Below are positions 56,000 to 64,000 of a stretch of DNA of 64,000 nt, in pieces. The stretch comes from Theobroma cacao. Lineage: Eukaryota; Streptophyta; Magnoliopsida; Malvales; Malvaceae. Under the pieces are notes generated by a model. That model was given only the letters and a program-made list of their open reading frames with translations. It searched no databases and was not told where the DNA came from. The position numbers and the translations under genes are program-made. The stretch covers positions 25,104,682 to 25,168,681 of the forward strand of contig NC_030853.1 of NCBI RefSeq assembly GCF_000208745.1, given 5' to 3'. Positions within the stretch are counted from its first letter, which is position 1. Every line of letters starts with the position of its first letter.

Positions 56000-56904
56000 T
56001 GTTTTTCTCTGATTTTCGTTTTCTCTTCTTCGCTTTCCCTTGACATGAATTGGAATGGTGTTGGAATATTAAGCTTTCTTCATTGAAGAAATACGATCAT
56101 TTTCCCCTCGCCCCCGGTTCCTCTATTCAATCCCATGGTGGAATTTGCTAAAAGGCACTAAAAGTTTTTTAAATATTCAGTTCAGTCCTTCCATTTTTTT
56201 AATAGAGTTATGTAACAATAAGACCATCGTTGTAACAACTTATAAATGTTGGGGAGTCAAAACGGAGCAATTGGAAAATTCAGCGATCAAAGTAAAACAA
56301 TTTATTAAAAGATGAGGGACTTACAGTTCATTTTAACATTATGCTGATTGCCTGGGCCTAAGCATGTAAATGACTGAATTCCTCTAAAGAATGCACTATT
56401 TGTGCAAATACACTTTCCATTTCGGCAAACATATATGATCAAACCTGCTAGTCCTTCCTACTGAGTGCAAATAATTGAAATCAACTACCTCATGCTGCTG
56501 GTAAAATGGAAAACAAAACATCAACATCTCTAATCGTCAAATAGGATATCCATACATCTAATAGATATTAGAATAAGGGGGTTGCTGTAAATTACAGTCC
56601 AATTTACCCGGCCGCTGATTTCCCACCCTTGAGGGTATCAATGAATTTCCGAATTAGTGTTTATATAGGTTTGTTGTAAGAACTATACACTGGTATTGCC
56701 CCAAATTCATATTGCTTCTAAGCCCTTTCACAAAAATATACAAAGGAAGGTCCACTCCTAGCAATACTTGCAAAAACATCCTATCCACAGCACAAGATAG
56801 AACAACCTTGACTGATGCTTTTCCCCCCTCCTGGGTTGCTTCGTAAACAGAAGGGCAAATTTTGGAAGAGAGAAGAAAATGACACTAAAATCCCTTTGCA
56901 AGAA
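56000..56904. other. Region between NTH1 stop and APH1 start
   Basis: APH1 promoter and leader (minus strand) and NTH1 3' UTR. 56150-56340 carries phrases such as CAGTCCTTCCATTTTTTTAATAGAGTTATGTAACAA that resemble the ends of common plant non-autonomous DNA transposons; not enough to define one. No gene. Confidence 0.4.
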
Positions 56905-59900
56905 CTAACTTGATGAAAGCTTTTTTGTAACACCAGACTTTTTTACTTTGGAGGACGGGCTTGAAGTTTCCTTGAATGCAGACGGGCAAAACTCAGTAAT
57001 GCTGCAGACTTCACACTGTGGCCTGAGTGGAGTACAAATTGTCTGGCCAAATCCCACCTGTTTTAATTCAAATTTAGTCATAAAAGCAAGACATTGTTTG
57101 GCATTAATTGGATAAATTCAAGGGCTGGCACATGGGTCTTTTGTAACATAATATAAAAAGAAACTGCAGCATACTTGTTGAAGAAAGCAAACTATATAAT
57201 CAGATTATTTAGTTTTATAAAATAAGGATCTGGAATTTGTTACTTAATTATCTCAAGATTGGAAACTTCTCCAAACTTTACAATGAGGATATTGGAAATT
57301 TGAAATTGTGCTTCATGTTATGTAGGCAAACTCACATACTCGAGGCTAATCAGGAAAAGGAGATTTTATACAAATAAATCTACAGACCCTTATCGAAAAG
57401 ATGATAATCTATGCATGCATCTAAATTCATCCCATCTAAGCGTGACATATGTATGTGCATGCAAGTCAGATAAATGAACTAGCAATACATACCAAAAGAG
57501 GGTTAATTGGGACCCATTCCTCCTTTGGAAGCCACTGTTGCAATGCCACTCTTGTTTCCTCCGGATATAAAGTTTTCTAGCAAACCGACACGATAATGAG
57601 TACTGATATGGCATTTGGTTAGTATGAAGAGGGAAAGGACATCCATTAAACAAATTTGTCATGGAAGAAAGACAACTTGTATTTCCTATTTGTAGTGACT
57701 CGGCACTAATACATCAAATTATTTGTATGAGGTTTTCTTTTTTTTTTCTTATGCCATTATTTGTATGAGGTTTTAAAGTTCACTTGACATAGATTGAAGT
57801 TGTATGAACATATTTATGAAGAAGTGATGATTAGGAAAAATAAAAATGGGGAAAGAGAGAGGAACAAATATTATTTCGCTTCTTTCAAGTAAAAGTTGTC
57901 ACAAGGTACAACAACTCTAGAGGCCTTCCATCCACTTGTTAACCATAACTTAGGTGAGTAGAAAATATTCTGATGACTTCTAACTGGGTTGTTTCCCCGA
58001 TATGTTCCTCCAAAAGGTGTATTAATGCACTCATCAAAATATTTACAAGCATCAAATCCATGTCATCTCCCTTCAGAAGCTAGAAGTAATGATGTACATA
58101 ATCAGTGACAAAAGGGCAGCTTCATGCAATTACACCAAAAAGGTAGCAAAATCATGTCTAATACATCTGCTGTTGCCTTGAAATGCTGAAATGCATTACT
58201 AAGTTACAAAATTTGGAATTGACTACAATCCTGATTAAATTCAGATGGATATGTAAACTAAGAAGTTTTAATATTGGAAATGATTTATGTATGAGGTACC
58301 TGTTTTGTGCCTGGCCGAGACACCCATCCAAGCCGATTGCAAATGCGGTGCACATGAGTATCTACACATATCCCTTGAACATCATCCCATGCAATATTCA
58401 TAACCTAAAGCACCCCACAACCAAATGACTTTAGAAATCCAGCATACCTCCAACTTAAATAAGTTATGCAATTAGCCCCTACCAAATGAGCCATCTTAGG
58501 GCCTATCCCTGGAAGTAAGAGTAATTCCTCCAATGAGCTTGGTATGTCCCCATCATACTTCATGAGACAGATTTTTGCAATTTTCTTCACATTAATAGCT
58601 TTCCTTGTATAAAACCCAACCTAAAACAAACAAATATGAAATTTCATAACTACTGCAGTAGCTAAGGAGAGCGCAAAGCGAAGGGGAGAGGGGAAGAGAT
58701 AGAGAAGGCAATAGGATTAAAGTTACAGGCAAAAAATGCATCTTTCACAGTAATAATTCTTCAGGTTAGTCACTTAGTCTGGACTTGCACATGTCAAAAA
58801 GTATATACCTACTTTTTCAAGTGACTCCTAGAAAAACATACCGGGTAGATCAAGTCCTTAATAGTTGCTTCATCAGCTTTATCAATGGCATCGGGAGTCA
58901 TAAGACAATTCTGAATGAGACGTTGAATTGCACCTGCACAGGGGTATCTTTGTGAGAGTGTGAATAACATAATTGACAAAGTCAGGATATCCGATTAACA
59001 CAAAGGATCATAATATCTACATCAGAAAATACAAAGCATCTGCAAGGTTTTAATGATGACAGCCTCACATAATACAATCATTTACATTTCATATTATGCA
59101 TCCTTAGCTAATTGATAATGTGAAATTTGAAAGTGGCATTGGACTGCTTCGAAGCTACTCTTAGTTGTTTGCATGACCATTGACAACACAACAAGTTGTA
59201 ATCTTGTACCACTATAATTTTGAAGCAATTCACACAATTAAAAAAATCTCCCAAATTTACAGGTAATAGAAGAAACTCTAATATGATTCCCAGTGTCTAG
59301 AATGATTATGTACTGCTGTATACTTTTCTTATTACAAGGAGCAATTCTTCTCCCCATGAGTCCAGCTTATCTATAAATTCAAAAGTGTATAACTTCCTCT
59401 GCATCATTCCCCTCCACAGTTAAGACTACAAGCATGAACTCTTAAGGCATCCCTTAAATTCAAAAGTGTATATTTACTTTAGAGAATCTTGATATGAGGA
59501 TTGAAATTCACCAATCACAATGAACAATATATGCATCATGCATCAGGTTTCAATGATGATGCACTTTTTCACTAAGAACATGAGAAAATTTTTCTGAGGG
59601 ATCCAGTTGTAAAAAGGAAAAATGAACCCATATTGACAATCAACATTAAACACTTCTCGCTGAGATTTTATTATAAGGCTTTGTATTGGGAACAATTCTA
59701 AGCTGATTATAACACTTTGTGGCAGCTTTTATTAGGCAATCAAAGTAGAGACTTAACAGGGAGTCCTATTTTGATTTCTACAGCTATATTTGAAGCTGAC
59801 CTATTTACTTTGTAATATTTTTGCTCTTTACCAAATGCTGAGACCAGTATCTTAGCAGTATTTCATTTTAGATTACAATTAACCATAACCATGATATGCT

Positions 59901-62900
59901 TTGAAGAGATCTATATATCATAATACAGTTGTCAAAGTATAATTCTAAAGAATTTTCTAATGGAAAACTTTTCCCTATCTCCAAGCAAACATGCACTAGT
60001 GTCCTGATTTCCTACCGTTGCAAGTTATAACCACAACATGCAATACTTCAACAAGATGATTAGTTAAAGAGGCATATTAATTGTAAATTAAACCAAAAGA
60101 CTAGGAAGTTACCATGAGTAACATGATCTTTCGTTTGGCTGGATAGTAGTGAAGATATCAGGACAGCAAACCTTCTTTCCTGACAGATAGTGAGATATAG
60201 AAGACAAATCCATTTATAACATGTTTCAAGCATAAATAAAAGTTCCATGATATAGAAAAGCATCAGTAAATGAGAATCTGAAACAAAATGTCTTCACAAC
60301 ACAAGGGATCTTCAGCAAACACTGCAATAAGTACCAATCATTGATGAAATTGTAATTCCAGAATCCAGACCCCATTGAGGGAGTTTGAAGCTAGTGTCCT
60401 GGCTAATAAGAAAATATCAATATGTCATTATAAAACCTTTTGTAGCTAATGATGTGATATGAAACCTGTCCATCCATCTAACATATTCATGGTCAACATT
60501 GAATATTATACTACACCAGTTGGTGCTGCAAAGTGGCTATAATAATCACAAGTTATTTGTCTGCAAAAGGCATTTAAAACTACTTAAATTACAATGAAGT
60601 ACATTCTCCATTGGCTTTATGGAGTCTCTCTAGCTAATAAATATGTGTGGATTCAATCAATTTTATGTGATGGTCTCAAATGATATAAAGCATGGTGCCC
60701 TTCTTTTTTAAATCCCAAATTTTGATGACAAATAATTCGTTAAAGACTCAAATACAAAATACAAGACCTTGAAGAACCAAAAATGGCACCAGAAATGGTA
60801 AGAGTACAGTATGAAAGGATGAATTAAGAATCACCAGAGTTCAATCATCCATTCTTCCAATATATCTACCTACACCAGAATGAAAGATTGTACCTTAGGA
60901 GGAAGAACACTGCCAGCTTTCTCACATCCCATAGTGTCTACAGGTGCATCTTCTGCAGACCTCATTTTACGGATTCCTTCAAGAACTTTTTCCCAGTTAG
61001 CAGGTGCATTGCCTGTATCACATCAAACACATCAATAGCAAATGCATCTGTAATTCAGAAGTTTATACTCTCAAAAGAAATGCACAAGGAGAATGTCTTG
61101 TTGATCAAAATTATTAATCATTCTATAATCTATATGGACATCTACATTAAGAAGAGACAATCTACTTAACAATCCAAACACATCCTTGAGGCAGAAGTCT
61201 ATAAATATGCTACATTTAAATCATGATAATAGGATGAAAAGACCAACTGCAAACTTTGGTAACTTAAACAGACTATTTAATTCACATATAGGAGGAAAAG
61301 GTTTACAAGGTAGAGCAAATTGGCATGCACTTATAATTTCTCTTTAAAGTCAATAAACTCCTTGGGCAAACTCTCTTCTTCCCTTGCAATTTCAATTACC
61401 ATTACTCATGCACAATTTTTCACCATTTACCTCCTATTCCAACTGGGGAAGCAATACCAGTTCCCACATTAATCTCATCAGATGTGGACTTTGACTTCCC
61501 TGCAAAGCCATTGCTATGTGAAACCAGTCAGAGCCAGGGACATTATCCATTAAAAATGGACATTAATATACAAAAATGAATATATGTATATACCACTGCC
61601 CATGCATTTGTGCATCTATGTGCTTGTTTGTGTTTTTTAGGATGGGAGTCCATATGTGCTCATGACTGCAATATGAATACAGCATAATAGCAATCTACAA
61701 GTTGCCCAGGATGGTGAACTAGTACAGCATCCTGATATTATTCCCTAATATGTCATAACTCCATGCATAGACATTGTCAATCTAATAAACTTTTTCGGGA
61801 AAAACTTTCACCAAATGCTATACTCATAGGAACATAGCATTGCAACAGAAATCTTACCAGACAGAGAAGGACCATCTACCTTCTTGTATGCAAATTCCTC
61901 TATGTCTGGTAGGCCACACAGCTGCAGACAAAATTTAAATGGTTGTATGGTTAAGAATTACTCTATCCTGCTAAAACTTACAACCAAATCTTTTAAACTA
62001 AAAAGAGGAAACTAGATAGCCTAGTTGATAAAGTCCTTTAGTACCAAAACCTAGGATCCAGTCCTATAGGATTTACAGGTTTAATTCTAAAAAGGAGGGC
62101 TATTCCATATTGTGTACTCAGTTTATTGGACCAAAAGAATCTTTACAAGTAAAAATGTAGTCAAACTTAAATTTTGAGTGATACAGTGATAACACACGGG
62201 AAAATATTTGATGCACTAACAATGTATAGCTTCTATAGAGTAGCAGGTCACCAAATCCTAACACCTTATTAAAGAAGTATTATTTTGAAGGAAATAAAAG
62301 ACTGATATTAAAAACTGATGCCGTTTTGGGACCTTATCAACCTTTTATTTCCTTCAAAATAATACCTCATTAATGAGTAGTCAGCATTTGGTGGCCTGAC
62401 CATGTATAGAAGCTATAAACTGTCAGCGCATCAAATATTAGTCCCTAACTCATTATCAAATGATGAATTTCACTGTATATGCATTTTCTAAAATCACACA
62501 GGATAAAAATTCAATTAGTCAGGAAGACCATTAGTCAAAGAAATAATCCTTCTTCCACATTTAAAAAAAAAAATACATAACCAAGACATTGTAATCATGT
62601 TTACAGCAGATAACAAACAAATGTAAACCCATTAATCATGCCCAAAAAAAGTTACATTAATATGAAATAAAAAAAGATTGCCGTCTGATTCTCAAGGGAA
62701 AAAAAGGGGAAAAAAAATAATGGCCTTACCTTAAGGCCCTTATTTTCTGCTTTGGGAATCTCTTGTACAACATCCACTGTCTTTTTAACCCTCTTTTTCC
62801 TTGTAAAAACTCGAACTGCTGGCACAGAAACGTTGTCCGTTGTTTCAGAACCTGCAAATTCCCAAAAGTTTACAGTAAGGAAAGAATAAGAAGAAAGTGA

Positions 62901-63119
62901 TAGGACGGAGAAGAAATTTATAAGAATACAAGCACGTAAATAATATCTTTATTATCCCATTAGAAAACCTGGGTTTGGGTCTGAAGAAGGAACTTCAGTT
63001 GTTGATGATGATGAAAGGGTTTTGAAGGCGAGTCTTGTTTTTGGCATTTTGCTGTTCAATTTCATTCCTCCCAAGCCAACGCCAAATCCAAGTGGAAAAC
63101 TTCTGGGTACAGCATACAT
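56905..63119 (-). CDS. NTH1: Endonuclease III-like DNA glycosylase/AP lyase NTH1
   Basis: Eleven exons on the minus strand: 63119-62969, 62851-62730, 61921-61858, 61499-61431, 61012-60894, 60179-60113, 58933-58842, 58620-58483, 58404-58300, 57576-57493 and 57057-56905 (TAG), giving 387 aa (Arabidopsis NTH1 about 379). It removes oxidised pyrimidines and cuts at abasic sites in base-excision repair. The first 45 residues are Ser/Arg-rich and transit-peptide-like, consistent with the plastid nucleoid location known for Arabidopsis NTH1. [19 protein letters not shown] starts the catalytic core. The helix-hairpin-helix [12 protein letters not shown] has the catalytic Lys, and [15 protein letters not shown] has the catalytic Asp. 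[17 protein letters not shown] is a perfect C-x6-C-x2-C-x5-C [4Fe-4S] site. A short Lys/Ser-rich tail follows. Introns are long (up to 1.2 kb); intron 2 contains a MITE. Confidence 0.95.
62198..62445. mobile_element. Foldback MITE in NTH1 intron 2
   Basis: Two arms of about 105 bases in inverted orientation with a spacer of some 40 bases. The left arm reads GGGAAAATATTTGATGCAC, TATAGCTTCTATA, GGTCACCAAAT and ATTATTTTGAAGGAAATAAA. The right arm on the opposite strand reads GGGACTAATATTTGATGCGC, TATAGCTTCTATA, GGCCACCAAAT and ATTATTTTGAAGGAAATAAA. The arms differ at about one base in six. No coding content; target duplications are not clear. Confidence 0.8.
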
Positions 63120-63585
63120 TGTTTTTGTCTTCGTAATTTAGGGGGCAATGAGGAGTGTAGTAGGAAATATTATTATTTTAATAATTAGGAAAATAGAGGG
63201 TGAATTCAAAATTGATGTTTTTTCAATGCCTAATTCTTTTTTATGGTCAAAACCAGTAACATTCTAACACCTTTGCAATTATATTAAACTTATCATAGCA
63301 TTTGCCCTGCATAATCCCTTCTACTACATTAGGTAACTGAAAAATAATGGTAATGAGTACCTCACACGCCATGTTAGGAGAAAATGGAATTACTGTTCAG
63401 TGTTCATTGAAAATAAGAGAGAATGGAATAACTAAACATGTCACCATACAAATTAAAATAATAAAACTAAATAAGTAATATTTATTATGCTAACAGTATA
63501 ATAATCAGTAAATAATAAAATTAATTTTATCACTTTTTTTTTACAAATTATAATATTAAAACTTATAAACTTCATCCATAATTAT
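63120..63585. other. 5' flank and promoter side of NTH1
   Basis: Minus-strand leader and promoter of NTH1, turning AT-rich after 63440. No TATA box stands out and no other gene is seen. Confidence 0.4.
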
Positions 63586-63589
63586 ATAT

Positions 63590-64000
63590 ATATAATTAAT
63601 GATATAACTTATATAGTTATAATGTTTTTATATCAAAGTTTGTATAAATATTAACTAATTATAAATAATATGTTATAAAATCTAAGATGATAGTTAATAA
63701 ATTTATTAAGTGTAATCATATAAATAATGTTTATTATAAGTTATAGTAATTCTTATGTATAAATTAAATATATGTATATATATATATATTACTTTATTAT
63801 ATATATAAATTAATGATACAAATTATATGTTAAAATATTTTATATATATCAAAGTTTGTATAAATAATAATTAATTATAAACAATATGTTATAAAATTAA
63901 GGGTGATAACTAATAAAATTATTAAGCGTAATCATGTAAATAAAGTCTATTATAAGTTATAGTAATGCTTATGTATAAATTAAATATATGTATATTATAA
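63590..64000. repeat. Tandem repeat, unit about 216 bp, running off the window
   Basis: TATCAAAGTTTGTATAAATA at 63631 recurs at 63847, and every following block recurs in order (AATATGTTATAAAAT, GTAATCAT(A/G)TAAATAA, TTATAAGTTATAGTAAT, TTATGTATAAATTAAATATA). That makes almost two units, with about 90 percent identity by eye. The right end is cut by the window, so the copy number is unknown. Confidence 0.8.

Overview
The window is nuclear DNA from a flowering plant, almost certainly a eudicot and probably a rosid. It is AT-rich, its genes have many GT-AG introns, and every protein I recognise has its closest remembered relative in Arabidopsis-type plants. One ambiguous base (31503) and two 13-base G runs point to a draft assembly. 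Splice structures were read by eye. The coding exons of the six multi-exon genes complete in the window join in frame with family-typical lengths: INT1-like 497 aa, ARI7/8-like 573, CPK24-like 537, histidine methyltransferase 350, APH1-like 248, NTH1-like 387. A CCoAOMT-like protein is 234 aa.

Layout. 1-2468 (+) holds the last three exons of GEMIN2. About 0.85 kb further on is an unmistakable MIR398 gene (+, hairpin about 3305-3432), with a TATA box and seven GTAC copper-response cores upstream. 5457-10106 (-) is a tonoplast inositol transporter. 10107-19100 is repeat-rich and gene-free: it contains a diverged segmental duplication, a 273-bp tandem duplication and a Mutator-like non-autonomous element. 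19101-25516 (+) is an ARIADNE RBR ubiquitin ligase. 26381-29195 (-) is a calcium-dependent protein kinase of the CPK24 type. 29948-30175 (-) is a likely small one-pass membrane protein. 30830-32220 is a 1.4-kb element with long inverted arms. 35422-37653 (-) is an intronless mitochondrial PPR protein. 39399-40922 (+) is a plant protein of unknown function. 43259-44362 (+) is a CCoAOMT-like methyltransferase. 48209-51082 (+) is a METTL18-type histidine methyltransferase. 52585-55999 (-) is APH1 and 56905-63119 (-) is the DNA glycosylase NTH1, with a foldback MITE in its second intron. The right edge lies in a 216-bp tandem repeat.

The genes do not form a pathway or operon. They are independent housekeeping and regulatory loci: snRNP assembly, copper homeostasis, inositol export from the vacuole, ubiquitination, calcium signalling, organelle RNA processing, O-methylation, protein histidine methylation, intramembrane proteolysis and base-excision repair. 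The order resembles two separate Arabidopsis chromosome 2 neighbourhoods (APH1-NTH1-CPK24-ARI7, and histidine methyltransferase-INT1) interleaved, which is best read as an ancestral order split by duplication and gene loss in the Arabidopsis lineage. I saw no CRISPR array, tRNA, rRNA or intact autonomous transposon. The most notable element is the MIR398 locus with its dense copper-response promoter, which protein-based annotation would miss.
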